The notes beneath the pieces are model-generated. The model searched no databases. It was not told the origin of the DNA and saw only the letters and a list, made by a program, of their open reading frames with translations. From NCBI GenBank assembly GCA_016271365.2, contig CM057454.1, positions 1,164,198,055-1,164,262,054 of the forward strand: 64,000 bases of DNA. The letters are read 5' to 3'. This DNA comes from Neoceratodus forsteri. Its lineage: Eukaryota; Chordata; Ceratodontiformes; Ceratodontidae. The position numbers and the translations under genes were made by a program. The number at the start of each line of letters is the position of its first letter. Within the stretch, counting starts at the first letter, position 1. This document shows positions 1-11,644 of this stretch, in pieces.

Positions 1-360
1 TTAATTTTCTAGCAAAACACTGGTAGCCACTAGTTACACAACTAAAATAGTAGTGATACCTCAGTGAAGTGTACTTTCAAACCCAGTCAAATAATACCAC
101 TTTAATTAATTGAAAACACTTGTTAATTTAAGTATGTTTGTTCTCCTTGAAACATATACACTCAAAACTGACATAATAATATAAATAATACATTCATATA
201 TAAGCTCATCTTTGAACCACCGTGGAAGGATGTTCAGAGAACTTTAAATTCCCAGCCTTTTTTTTTAAGAAAAATTAGATCATTCACCGATTCAGTCTGA
301 TTCAGTACAGCCTTTTGCTAAAGTCAGGTAACAAATGTTTCTTGACACTTATGTAAGCCA
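1..360. other. AT-rich sequence, no gene
   Basis: No open frame, RNA gene or repeat that I can name. AT-rich with short A and T runs only. Confidence 0.6.
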
Positions 361-465
361 GCAAAACATTTATTATTTATTTTATTTATTTATTTAAAAC
401 GTTTTATCAGGAGGGCATACTGAACTCCAGGAGCTCATTTCCAGATGCGTCCTGGGGAAAGGGGG
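361..465 (-). repeat. 3' tail of a LINE (minus strand)
   Basis: Read on the minus strand this gives a GGAAATGAGC-type 3' UTR followed by an (AAAT)n tail (TTTA-type repeat on the plus strand, about 366-397). The same GGAAATGAGC word occurs in the 3' UTR of the LINE fragment at 4556-5600. No coding part remains, so the clade is open. Confidence 0.45.
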
Positions 466-1412
466 TTTGGGGGTATGTACAAACAGAGTACAGCATATAG
501 GCACATAGAACATACAAGTAACAAATGACCTGTTGATAAGGATCCTTCATGTTGTCAAATGGCACTGGGCCACAATTAAGCTTGTGCTGGCCAAAACCAC
601 TTCTGCAGGAAATGACATGTGCTCTAACCTATGCCCCACCCACTTCCACAGGAAATGACATGCGCTCAAACCCCAAAAATGACATAACACCACCATTTTC
701 TAAGTGTCCTATGTCCCTCCTTTTCCTGCCCCCATCAAACCCCTGTCAAGCCATCCTGGCTTGAACCCAAGTCCCACCATCCTAGCTTGAATCTCTGTCT
801 CTCTTCACCATGCCCTGCCCTCCATGAACTTCAGTTCATCTCCCTTTTGCAGCACCACCAACTACCTTGCACCCACACCTCCCTCCAATGCTGTCCCCCC
901 AAAAAAAAAATAAGTTAGGGGTTATATAGTGTTATGTGCCCCCATTGGCTTGGGCATATACTGTAAGTGCAGGGTATGGTTGTGTTTTTTGACATGGATA
1001 TTTTTGGAATGCTGTATCTAGAAGGTAGCATCATTGTGCAGAGGTCTTGGAGATCTGTTTGGAGACCCCCACAGAGGGAAAGTCACCTAACTGTGTAAGT
1101 ACCCCTTTCTGTCTTATAACAAACAAGGTATAACATAATTTAACATGCATCAGTACACCTGTGTAAACTTGTACCAAAAGATCATCACCATGTATATACA
1201 TATACATTCATAAGTTAACCAGGATCTCCTTGTAAATAAGCTGGTTCAACAGTTTCTCTGGATAGCATGGAACTGCTGACTGTGTGGAGTGTGTGTGTCT
1301 GTGTGTGTGTGTGTGTGTGTGTCTGTCTCACTTAGGAAAATAAAAAGTCTTATATGCAGTTTTGAAATATAGATGGTCTCTCTGGATGATATGGACATGC
1401 TGGCAGTGTGGA

Positions 1413-1451
<39 letters not shown>

Positions 1452-1886
1452 AAGATTTAAGTATTTACAGGGATCTGTAAAAATGTAGATATTAGCTTTT
1501 GTTTTAAAAAATAAAACTGTATGTTTTAAATTGAAAGCGAGAAAGGCTAAGACTCTGTTGTGTGTGTAATTATTCTATAGCAATCATAAACGAATCATTT
1601 TTATGCTATCATGAATTACAGAATAAAATACATTTGAATCAGAAAAAAGAAGACGTCAGCACTGTGTATCATCAAAGAGAAGGCTGAATGAAATGTGGGT
1701 TATATTTATAATGTTTTAAAGGGGAGCTACAATAGATGGGCCTGTGGCATATGTTACCATGTATAGTATGGAGGGTGTGGTGATGGTTCTATGAAGGGGC
1801 AGTCCATCTTACAAAGACTTTTATAAACCCTGCAGTTGGAGATAGAAGGCACAGCTTTGAGAAACTACTCAGATTCTATTTTATAG
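466..1886. other. Gene-free stretch with two GT microsatellites
   Basis: Contains (GT)n at about 1289-1326 and 1417-1450. About 30 bases before each GT run are similar (CTCTGGAT...GTGTGGAGTG), so the two runs sit in a diverged tandem duplication of about 125 bp. Short open frames here have no recognisable features. Confidence 0.6.
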
Positions 1887-2975
1887 ACTTGGAGCAGATT
1901 ATCCAAAACATCAAGAAAAAGATGGCACAGAGCAGTGCTTCTCAAACCAGTCTCCCAGCAACAGAACAGCCTGTCACACCACTGAATGAAAAATCTGGAG
2001 AAGAAAAGCCAAGCAAGAAGAGGACTATCGGGGCCCCCAGAACCTAAGCCCACGTATGTGTATTTTGTGAGGTGTGAAAAAGAATCTCCCACACAAGTCT
2101 CATTGAGTGGAAGGTTGTCTGACATCAAAATGAATCTCGCTGCACAGTTTGGTGAATCAGAAATCCTAAATCTGACTGTCCAGCATCCTTCCAAAGAGGC
2201 ACAACTGCAAGACCTTGAAGATGTGCTGGGTTTTGAATCTGATGCAAAAAGGATGTTACTATGAAACCCAAAACAAACAGCGACAAGAAGGGTGAGCCAG
2301 AGAAGATGGGTGGTGAGACACTGCCAGAAAAAGCATCAGAAAAAGTTGTAAAAAAAGAAATCCAAGACACAGTCAAATGTCACCCCCTGCTGCAAGAGGT
2401 GGATGATGATGCTGCAACAGCCACAACCAGTGACCCCCTGGCTAAGAAAGAAAAGGTAAGAAAAAAGGAAAAAAAATAGAAATACTTCCCTTGATGAGGT
2501 AAATGCATTTTTAACATTAATAAAATGTGTGAGTGATGACATGCATACATAATGTAACTACAGTCTACAGTCAATCGAAATGCGACATTGTATCCTGGAT
2601 GTCCCCTTGGGAACCCGATGACCTCTTGTGGGTTCCCATGAAACCCAATTACTTAAATGGCACTTGAGGATTTTAATGATTCTGTACTGTATGTTGCATG
2701 TAATTCACCTGTACTGTTCTCCTCTGTATTACCGCACATTTAGATTGTTCCCCTCCCTGTGACGAGGTGCCTTTGTAAATGAGTCTCTGACTCAAAGGTT
2801 GTAAATCCGATATTTGTCTAAAATAAAATAAATAAACTGAGGAGATGAGTTAGCAGTAGAACAAGATCTCACCTATAATGAGTCACACGATCAATGCTGG
2901 TTTTTTTTTTTGCTTTTATAGACTGATGGATTTGTGATGGAGCAGCAGTCATATTCGGACAACATGGATCCGTGA
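1887..2975 (+). pseudogene. Unrecognised two-exon decayed coding unit
   Basis: I do not recognise the family. A polypyrimidine-AG acceptor ends at 1886. The following frame is lysine/serine/glutamate rich, hits a stop near 2043, continues in a second frame (about 2044-2263) and returns to the first frame to 2455, so at least two frameshifts separate coherent stretches. A consensus donor (GTAAGA) follows 2455; a T-rich tract with TTTTATAG ends at 2921. The joined frame stays open for 17 more codons and stops at 2973-2975, so the 466-bp intron is phase 0. The protein would be hydrophilic with acidic and lysine-rich runs late in exon 1. The intron contains an unrelated LINE-like 3' tail. It could be a decayed host gene, a large DNA transposon or an old endogenous viral segment. 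Confidence 0.45.
2700..2841 (+). repeat. LINE-like 3' tail inside the intron
   Basis: The segment ends in TTTGTAAATGAGTC followed by AATAAAATAAATAAA, the arrangement seen at 3' ends of L2/CR1-like LINEs. It lies between the donor at 2456 and the acceptor at 2921, so it is best read as a retroelement tail inserted in the intron. No coding part is visible. Confidence 0.35.
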
Positions 2976-2999
2976 CTTTCTACAAATCTGCTTGACTGT

Positions 3000-3655
3000 G
3001 TTTGCTTTGTGAAAGATACAGATGTGGTTATTAATGATATGTGTGAAGACCAGTATGTTAGAAATACAGAAAGTGATAGAATGTTTCAAAAATGTCACAG
3101 AACAGGCTGTGATCACTACTCAACACTTGTCTTCTACTGAGATTAGACGGGGTTGTCATGTGAAAAAAATCAGGTCTCAGTAGTAAACCACCCAAATCTG
3201 ACCACAATATGTATTGTAAGTACATTATGTATCATACCATCTGTGGCATAGTTGGTGCAGTGATAGAGAGGGTGATACATGCTGAAATGATTGATGCCTG
3301 TCCCAGATGTGAGATAGATGACCCTAGTCAGAAAAATCATTCTTGTATCACTGATGAATTGACAGCTACAGAATTATGCAGAAATGTTTCTGAAGAGATA
3401 CATATAGGGCAACTTACGCCTGTGATTTTAGCAATAGTAATGAAACAACAGGGCTTAAATTTGAAACACTACAACATATTCATGTTTTAAATGATGTGAA
3501 AAGAGCTGATGATCTCATCTGGTGTATTACAAATATGTACCATCAGAGAGACATAGAGATTAGAAAAGAGGTCACACGTCTGGTCAGCAAAGGCTCCTTT
3601 AAAACATTTTTAAAAAGAAATTCAGGGATCTTGTTCATATTGTAAAATCATTTAC
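3000..3655 (+). pseudogene. Unrecognised Cys/His-rich open frame, decayed
   Basis: The longest open part is 3209-3490 (93 codons). It carries a C-x2-C (CPRC) followed ten residues later by an H-x2-C, in the context D-D-P-S-Q, which looks like a zinc-binding cluster. After 3480 a second frame continues with a charged stretch to about 3645, so a frameshift lies near 3480. Upstream, about 2976-3140, another frame has a C-H-R-T-G-C-D-H motif. The pieces look like one decayed protein directly downstream of the two-exon unit at 1887-2975 and probably belong with it. I cannot name the family. An old large transposon or endogenous viral segment is possible, but nothing here proves it. Confidence 0.4.
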
Positions 3656-4555
3656 CCCCAAAAATGTTACATGTAAACATTTCAGTACCAAAAAAGTTTC
3701 ATGTTATTTTACGGAGAATCATACGGGATGCAAGTACAGATAACCTCCATTCAGAGCAAGATTGTCAACACATCTTTCTAGATCCAGACATACAGGCTTC
3801 CAAGTAACTTTCCAGTTTGCTTTTGGTTTTCCAGCGAGCCTCCAGCTCTGCTCCCATTCTCAAATTCCTCTCACCTCACACCTATTAAATGAACAAGTAA
3901 ATCAGTCTCTAAGTGCTGTAAGCGACATCAAGCAAAAAGTTTAAATCCCATGTCCCTTAGGCAAAGCTATCATCCCTGTTTAATTTTATAAATTCTCCTT
4001 GCAGCACTATATAGTGCAACACACTCCAGGTTTTTCTGGCTTGATCTTGCTTCTTTCTTCAGTCCAGAGCTTATCTATTAGTATACCAAAAATGCCATCC
4101 ACACAGCACACTGCAGCCCTCCGATCAAACTCTTCCAGGGCAACATAAATCTACAGCCCTGTAGTACAGAGGGACACAGTACAGCGTAACCAAATCAAAA
4201 CAGCCTTTACTGAATAAGAGACAAAAAGAAAAGCTCAAAACTAGTGCCGAGAGCAAAACAAACTATACATGAGGAGATAGGAGGACGCAGAGCAGCATTG
4301 TGGCCATCCCCTCCTCCCCCATCCAATTCATTGGAGTAGCAAGGATTTTTGTCTTTAGGGGTCAGTAATATTCACTGCAAACAAAGTTTTCACACCAGCC
4401 TATGTATTTCCTCCAACTGTATGCCAAATTATTGGTAAGCGATGTATCAAGTTTGGGAAAGATCTGTTTTATATTTGCCATTTTGTCCTCGTATTCTTAC
4501 AATTTCACTTCTGATCAAATTGTACGTCTATATATTTTGTTGAATTGTAGTAGTA
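3656..4555. other. No gene recognised
   Basis: Unique-looking sequence with only short open frames. A 14-bp perfect palindrome (GCACTATATAGTGC) lies near 4003 and is probably chance. Confidence 0.5.
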
Positions 4556-5600
4556 GTAATATTTTTTATTCATAAAGTATACATGAAAAGTATAGGTGGT
4601 ACAATACTCCATTGAGTGGTGGCTCATTTCCAAGGAGGTCCTATACAGCATTCATAGGTGTCACCTATACAATTTTTGGTACATACAATTATTACAATAA
4701 ATATTACAAGCTGAGAAATTACAATGCACACATGCACTCACACAATAAATTAGATCCATAGTGTGCAAATTCTAGCAAATTCGGAAATTCTGCAAAATTC
4801 TAATGTGTTTAATGACACGCTATGCCATCATCCTTCACAACACTGCAAAGGCATCATTGATTTTTTTTTATGAAATTGTGCAAAACTCTAGTGTATTTAA
4901 TGGAGTGCTGTGCCATCACTCTCTGCAGCACTGCAAAGGCATCACTGAATTTTCATGAAACCATCTTTTTATTGGTGCTGTATGTGTGGTGCAATTTGCA
5001 TAGCACAGAGAGATATGCATAGAGCTTCATAACAATGGTCCCCTATGCCAAACCTCTGAACTACCTATATTCAGGTTACATTTTGGAATTATATATTCCT
5101 AACCTTAAGATGACCTTAAGCTTTCTCTCATTCTCTTAACTGTAAAATATTCCTTGATATATATAGGCACTTTTGCTTTCTGTACTTTAAACATAAATGT
5201 GAATAGATGCCACTCTCTTCTATCTCTAAGTCTTATCCAATTTATACATTTATACAATTTACAATGGTGAGTTCTCCTGGGGGTGTTGAGGATGAAATGA
5301 GCCAGCCTGTTATACAAAATATGCAGTCTGGCTAGTTCCACCCCCGAGCCCCCACACAAATTATATCTCCATAGTCTATTACAGGGAGCACCATGGTATT
5401 TATTATCCTCCTTCCTGTGTTAGTAGACATGAAATATTTTACTTTATACAACGTACCCAACTATATAGTAACTGCTACAATATTTCTGACAGCCCTAAAC
5501 TGAGGTAGGGTAAACAAAACAGTTTTATCTTTGTGAAGCCATATATGACAGTAGTCTACCAGCCAACTAGGTCTTCTTTTTGACTTGCACTCTGAGGAAC
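4556..5600 (-). pseudogene. LINE reverse transcriptase, C-terminal fragment and 3' UTR
   Basis: On the minus strand a frame near 5400-5340 reads LPVIDYGDI, the motif after the RT thumb in many LINEs. It then shifts into the open frame 5359-5105, which has N-T-P-R-R-T-H and the W-I-R-L-R-D-R-R-E-W-H-L-F block typical of the extreme C terminus of Jockey/L2/Crack-type ORF2 proteins. The 3' UTR carries a GGAAATGAGC word and ends with AATAAAAAATATTACTACTAC at about 4560. The copy is 5'-truncated: endonuclease and RT catalytic core are missing, and at least one frameshift is present. Exact clade is not determined. Confidence 0.65.
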
Positions 5601-6632
5601 ACTTATTTGGTGCCAGTTAGCAAATATGTAGGCATGGTTCCATTCAGATCTGTCAGCCTGGAGCTCTGGGATTTTTCTAATGGGTTCAGTAATAGATTCA
5701 CTTGTCCTCATTGCCAGCTGTGCTAGTCTCTGTAGTGTACCTTATCTCTCTCAGGTATTTATACTCCTTTGGCAGGTCACAGCTATGTGTCCACCAGCCT
5801 ACTGGACTCTGGGGGCCTTTCAGGAGCTTCTGACATTATATGTGTCCTGGCAGACCCCCTGGAGTCAGCCCAGAGGCTTCATCTTTCTGCAGCCCTGAAT
5901 TTTTCCTCCTGTTTTTTCTCCCAGTTACCCGAGGCCCCTGACAGAAAGACGCATGCATGAAGAGGTGCACATATACCATCTTGCTCCAGTGATGTCCTCT
6001 TCCTCCTCCACTCTGGCCTAGTGCCCTGGCTCTCTCAGCTTTTTCTGCCTCCAGGCTTTCATCATGAGGCACCCAAGAACTAAAGGAAGCACAGCCCCCC
6101 TGGTTTGTCAGCAACAGTAACACCATTCATAGGAACGTTGGTCATAGCTGACTGAGGATGGCCACAGCAAATCTAAATGGTGGCGATTCTGACACAGATT
6201 TGGATTTAACTTATGTGCTCAGCAGCAGAACAATATGGCCATATTCATTTAAGCCACTGCCTAGGTCACTGGACACAGATTTGGTGGTATCTTTGAGCTA
6301 GCTCTGAAGCTGAACAGAACTCCGAGAATGAAATGCCAGTCTGTCCCTTAGCTGAATGGTATGGCTGGATCCTGCTGTGGACTGGCATCTCTTATGCTTT
6401 TTGATAATTTCTGCAGTATGGTATCAAAATATTGCCTCTGTCATCAATACCATAGTTTACTTATAATGTGTTTATTTCTATGCAGTTCCTGTATTGTTGT
6501 ACCTGCTTTGGACCTGCCAAGGGACTGTTAGAGAAGTGAAGGATGGTGTTTCTGATACTGAGGTGTGATGAGAGACATCGGCACTGACAATAAAGGATAG
6601 GGGTTAAGAAATGTCCAAAAATATAACAGAAA
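5601..6632. other. No gene recognised
   Basis: Open frames of 60-96 codons occur on both strands (for example 5680-5898 plus and 5836-6126 minus), but they overlap each other, have no domains, and lack convincing splice or promoter context. Treated as non-coding. Confidence 0.5.
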
Positions 6633-6633
6633 G

Positions 6634-6822
6634 CAATATAGTACAGTGGTTTAAGGCTCTGAGCTGCAAACCTAGAGACCTGGGTTTGAATCCCAAACCC
6701 CCACTTGCATACTGTGTGACCCTGAGCAAGTCACTTAACTTCCCTGTGCTCCAAGGTCACACCTGTAAACAAGCTTTCAGCTTAGTGTGTCTCTCCTGGT
6801 AAAAAATAAACAAGAATTATTT
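6634..6822 (+). mobile_element. tRNA-derived CORE-type SINE, copy 1
   Basis: Starts with TATAGTACAGTGG, a pol III box A-like word, followed by GGGTTTGAATCCC, close to the box B consensus. The next part, CTGTGTGACC through AAGTCACTTAACTTCC, matches the conserved core shared by MIR and other CORE-SINEs. The 3' end is A-rich (AAAAAATAAACAAG). Two more copies lie at 8421-8590 and 48482-48663 on the minus strand. Confidence 0.8.
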
Positions 6823-7338
6823 TTTTGTATTACTGTGGTAGAAATCCCTTGCAGTGATTTGCACTTGACAGATCTCATTGGGTCTTTGGGAATAGAAAGT
6901 AAGCAGATTGTGTGCTGAGATATGATTTCAGTGAGATGCAATTAGCACAAGTAGCAAGCACTGACCTGACCATGCATACTTTAACTTCATGGATTTTTCT
7001 TGCTCTGACTTGACAAGGAACCCCTATTTCTACCCTCTGTCCATGTCATATTTCACTGCCTGCTTATTACTTAGCCTCCTCCCCCACCCTGTACACATTA
7101 TTTTTCTTTGATGTTTAATTATGTAGCCTTCATTTTCTATTGTATGTCTTATAAATACATTTATTTATGTGTATATTCCATACTTTGTCATACTGTTGAA
7201 TATATCCTTAGGCTGTTCAATTTTTGTCAACTGGTTTCTTCTCTTCTGTAACATTTCACTGCTTCTGTATAATTTATTTTGACCCTGTAAAAGGGACTGT
7301 AATTGTCTCAGTGGACTTACTCAGTCACCAAAATTCAA
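6823..7338 (+). other. Probable LINE 3' UTR, otherwise gene-free
   Basis: The last 120 bases (GACCCTGTAAAAGGG ... AATGAATAAATAG) resemble a LINE 3' UTR with an AATAAA-type tail on the plus strand. No coding sequence is attached. Confidence 0.3.
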
Positions 7339-8830
7339 ATGAATAAATAGCATTATACAAAAAGAATAGCTCTTAGTTAGCAGGTAACAACATGTAGTAT
7401 GATTCCACACTGATGAACCACTTCCTCCATTGTCTGGCACTGTAACTGAGGTAAGGGCACTTCCTGACCTCAGAGTTCTCCCATTTTAGTGACCCACATT
7501 GTTCAATGTGCAAATGCAGTCAGTCAGTTTCCTTGCAACATCCCAGCACCGCCAACATTCTCCTAGTGTTCTTCTTCTCTTCTTCTCTTCTTGCCACCTC
7601 TGTGGGTTAATTCAGCACACTCTCATAATGGTGATGTTAGCCTATAGTTGTAATCATGCAGGACTCAAACTGATAAGAAATATTTTAATGCCCAAACTAT
7701 CAACCTGTTCTAGTAGACCCATGATTCTCTTGTTAGCCACTTTGCTGACATTTTCAAGGTGCTTCAGCCTTGCCTGGAGCATGCCAGTTCCCTTTATAAG
7801 ACCCACTGTAGTCACAAGTGCTTATTCTGCCATCTGCCCCACTTTTGCAGCATCTTTTTGCACCATCTGATCCAATTTTTGGATCACTGGTAACAGTGAG
7901 CATCTTCTTATTACCCAACTTTAAGAACCCAATACTTAAAGTTTTCAAATCCCCACCAAACGTTATTCTGCTCAACCACAAATTCCATGCCTCAGTTGTG
8001 AAAACGTGGTTTGACCAGGATTTGAAAAGTTTAAAATTTCAAACCCACGTGGTGATGTAAAAAATGGCTATGTTGAACATCTGAGATCAGAATACTCAAA
8101 TTTACAAAGGTTATGATGAAGTGTACCAGAATTTCAACATATGTATAGATCTTTGACATTTTCACATATTTTGAGCCCATATTTAATTTAGGTGACCATA
8201 ACTCCACAATGTGTATAATTCAGGATATTTATTGCTGTACTAACCCAAAGAACTACACTACTAACAGAAGTTATGTAAATTATGATTCTATACACTTTAA
8301 TAATGATCTGCAAAATTAAAGCTGAGAAAGGTAAAATTTGATCACCTATCTAGAGTTAGAGATAGCAGACTTTGCTGATACTAAGACCCACAGCAGTCAC
8401 AAGGGCTTTGCTTTCAATTGCTTAACCAGGAGTAGCACACTAAGCTGAAAGCTTGTCTACAGGTGCGTCTTGGGAGCACAGGGAAGTTAAGTGACTTGCT
8501 CAGGGTCACACAGTATGCAAGTGTTGGCTGTGGGATTCATACACAGATCTCCAGATTTGCAGCTCAGAGCCTTAAACCACTGTGCTATAGTGCTTTTCTG
8601 TGGTCTCACCCACCTTTGCTGCATCTTTTTGCACCATCTGATCCATTTTTAGATCACTTCTAACAGTAAGCCCATCATTGACTCCCCTGAGGCTCCTGTT
8701 CCATGTATGGTGTTGGCCAACCACATTGTCCAGCAAATGGGACCCTCCAATGAACATTAACTCTTTCTGAAGTTCTCCATCATATCCCGAAGATGAAAGT
8801 CAATCAGCAGGTAATTATTCAGTTGAAGAA
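7339..8830 (-). pseudogene. LINE ORF1-like fragment, copy 1
   Basis: Homologous over its length to 26150-27414. On the minus strand, frames around 7981-7640 carry R-L-K-H-L-E-N, then a G-L-L-E-Q-V run, corresponding to the coiled-coil to RRM junction of L1/Tx1-type ORF1 proteins (typically LED/LEN-x-SR-x-N-x-R-I-x-G-L-P-E). Upstream is the block ITFGGDLK shared with copy 2. It is broken by several frameshifts and by a SINE at 8421-8590. The family call rests on the L-E-N...G-L-P-E pattern and is moderate. Confidence 0.5.
8421..8590 (-). mobile_element. CORE-type SINE, copy 2, inserted in the ORF1-like fragment
   Basis: On the minus strand it reads CTATAGCACAGTGGTTTAAG (box A region), a degenerate box B, then the CTGTGTGACC core and a CTCCTGGTTAA end. 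The paralogous repeat at about 27170 runs straight across the insertion point, so this is a true insertion. Flanks on both sides carry TGCTTT(T)C, a probable target duplication. Confidence 0.85.
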
Positions 8831-9387
8831 CTGTGCTTAGCAAAATAATAAAATTGCTTGGTTTGCTGCTTTTCTAAGTGCTTTAATGTTCCTCAAGAAT
8901 GTAGCTCCCCCAACACACACATCCTTTCAGCTAGGCAGTTATACCATAACCCTAAATATTTATTTTAAATTAAATTGTTTTGGTGGTTCATGTGGAGGAG
9001 TGTGTGAAGAACGGATGGACAATATCAAGTTTAACATGCTAAAAGTCTGGTTTTACTGTTTCAAAACAACACCAAAAATAATAAATTAAACTTAAATTAA
9101 AAAATAACAACAAATGCAATGATTTTCAACAGGAATTACAATACTTCATAGCAAGAGTAGAGCATAGCTTTGCATGTAAAAGAAGTTTTCAGTGACATTG
9201 CCTGGGCGACATGAAAAAAACTCAAGTCACAACACTTCTGACCAAGCAATCTAGTCCTTTCCATAAGCCAGGGATTTTTATACCCACCTTCTGAGTCATG
9301 TGATCCTGTGCCCCCCCCTTTTATTAAAAAAGAAAAAAAAATATTTTCACATAATATGGCATTCTTGTAAAGATATACATACAAGAT
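8831..9387. other. No gene recognised
   Basis: AT-rich sequence with C, T and A runs near 9310-9345. No coding or repeat assignment. Confidence 0.5.
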
Positions 9388-9391
9388 TTAA

Positions 9392-10225
9392 AGGACAACT
9401 AAACATGCTTTTTAATTTTTTTTTATTTTCTAAATAACTCCATAGGCTTATAAAAGAGAGTCAGTTGTTTACATTTATACCAAAACTACATTTCTTAAAG
9501 TTGGAGAAATGCAGTTTCATAGAATTAGAAAATTTTAAACACAGCCTCTCCTGATTCAAAAATCCTGCTCTGAGAATCCAAAAATGGCTGCCTTGATGAT
9601 GTCATAAAAGCGGGTGATGCCAGCTGTACAGATGTCTAGTTCCACTAATTGTATTCAAATGTGAATAACTTTAAAATGAAAAATGATAGTATGCTACTTT
9701 GAGCACAAAAGTCATTCGGCATAAAAATATTGACAAAATTAGTGGTGTTTCATTTTTAGATATCACATAGTTTTTTTTTCATTAGCAAAAATGGCAGCAT
9801 AAAAATCAAATTGCTTCGGTAACAGATGTAAAAACCTTAAAACAAAAAAATGATAGCATAGTACTATGATCACAAACGTTCAGAACAAAAATATCTACAA
9901 AATGGGTGGTATTTATTTTTAGATACTGTTTAGGTTTTTTTATAATTGGCAAAAACCAGCAGAAAATTACATTTTTTGCCACTTTGGCAACACACAAATG
10001 AAAATAACTTTAAAATAAAAATAAAATGATAGCATGGCACTGTGAGCATGACTTTTGTTCAGCACAAAAATATCTACAGAATGAGCAGTGTTTTATTTAT
10101 ATATACACTTTAGGTTTTTTTTAATTAGTAAAAATAAACAGCAGAGAATCTTGTTTTGTCATTTTTTAACAAACAGATGCATATAGCTTTAAAATAAAAA
10201 ATGATAGCATGGTACTGTGAGCACA
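9392..10225 (+). mobile_element. TTAA-type MITE with internal tandem repeats, copy 1
   Basis: The left end is TTAA followed by AGGACAACTAAACATGCT. A reverse-orientation copy at 36575-37092 ends with the complementary AGCTTGTTCAGTTGTCCTT, which fixes this terminus. TTAA plus AGG ends resemble the T2/Kolobok-like MITEs of Xenopus. The interior shared with copy 2 includes a GATGTCAT-containing block. The right part is a tandem array (see 9657-10215). The right terminus is not clear here. Confidence 0.55.
9657..10215 (+). repeat. Tandem repeat of about 170 bp, 3.3 units
   Basis: Units start near 9657, 9824, 9995 and 10175, each with AATAACTTTAAAAT-like, ATGATAGCATGGTACT-like, CACAAAAATATCTACA-like and TTTAGGTTTTTT-like words in the same order. 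The fourth unit is cut after about 40 bp. At least one related unit lies inverted at 36575-36850. Confidence 0.75.
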
Positions 10226-11644
10226 TGTAGGGCCCAGTATTCAGAATGTGATGGGTAACGGAGCATGTGATGGTTCAGTGCAACTGTGGTGTGCCAGTGA
10301 AAACCAGGTATATATTCAAAGGGGATGAGCAATGGTGCATCCCTTCTGAATCTATTCTGTAATGGGCAATGCATAACCATGATGTGCTTTTAGACAGGGC
10401 TGAATATCGGGAATGGGCACTGTGCCAGTGCAACAGAGTTATGCTGTGGTCAAATTCCTGATATTCGGTTGGCAGTATGCAAATGGGGCCATAATGTATG
10501 CAAGATGCAAATAGGGCCATTTGCACGTCATTATTGCCCCATTTGCATGCATTGGTTGAGCATGGCAGGCTGATGAAATGCATCTGGCACCCTGTACAAC
10601 ATGTGGTACCCCCCTAGGACCATACCCCTCAAGTGTCCCTGATTTGCAGGAACGACCCTGAGATTGCTGCACAAATATACTCTGTTCCCCCTAATAGTTG
10701 TGTGTCCATGGTGAAGCAGTGGAACGTGGAAGCACAAGATAATGCCAAGTAGTACAGGTATATACATGTCCTGCTGTAGTTAATTCAATTTGCATGAAGC
10801 CCCATATGCTACCAGCTGCCTGAGTGGATATTGCTAAGTTGATGATATGTCCCTGAGTCTGGTCCCTTGTCCCTGAGTGTGTCAAGCCCTGTCCCTGTTC
10901 ATGAGGCAGGAGGTTGAGAGGTATGCCCAGGACATTTACTGGCAGACCCTCCCTCCCGATCTAACTCAGCTGGAGATAGAACAACATAAAGTTTACTGCT
11001 TTCACCTTTCAAATATTTGTTTTGACTAGTATTGTTAGTCTGATCCTTTTATTTCTTTTGTTTCTCTCACTTTATTTTTCTTTTCACCCATAGAAGTAGC
11101 CTCTTTCTTTGATTTTGCTTTGTTTATCTCACTGTCTCTGTTATTTTTGCTTTCGGTTATAGAAGGTGCATGCTCATCTTTACCACTGTGTATTCACCAA
11201 GAAAAGGCTAGGACACATAATGTTATTCAGTCATCCACAATGCATTACACCCAAAGTTGCTAAGAAAGCAGTAGATCACATGTGATTGTAACAGTATGTA
11301 AATGTTCACTTCTAAAGAAATATTGTTGCAGCATAATTAACAGTATATGTGGAGTTTAAATGTAGAATCTTTAGTGAGTCATAAAGTTATGTGGCAGTTA
11401 CAACATACAACAATCTTGAAAATGTCAAAAACCCTCTGCCAGAAATAAGCGGGAACAAGTACAAATAGCAAATTACTTGCATGTTAGTTTCAGTTGTATA
11501 CTGCTTTTTGCCTATAGTGGATTGTCAAGGTACTACATGACAAACCATGGTATTAGACCATGGTTGTTGGTATACCACATGGTTTCTTTCCTCCTATCTG
11601 AATGCTTAATTTTCTTTCAGTTTAATATGCTATGTTACACGTTG
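10226..11644. other. Unclassified intergenic sequence
   Basis: About 10226-10880 has repeated words (CAGTATTCAG, GATATTCGG, GTGCCAGTG) and overlapping minus-strand frames without domains. The style resembles the terminal part of the Harbinger element at 60961, but no inverted termini were established. About 10980-11644 shows nothing recognisable. Confidence 0.35.

Noticed and set aside
4003..4016. Perfect 14-bp palindrome GCACTATATAGTGC
   Set aside because: Too short to distinguish from chance in 64 kb of AT-rich DNA, with no repeat context.
5680..6126. Possible host exons
   Set aside because: Three overlapping frames on two strands, no splice pair that joins them, no recognised domain.
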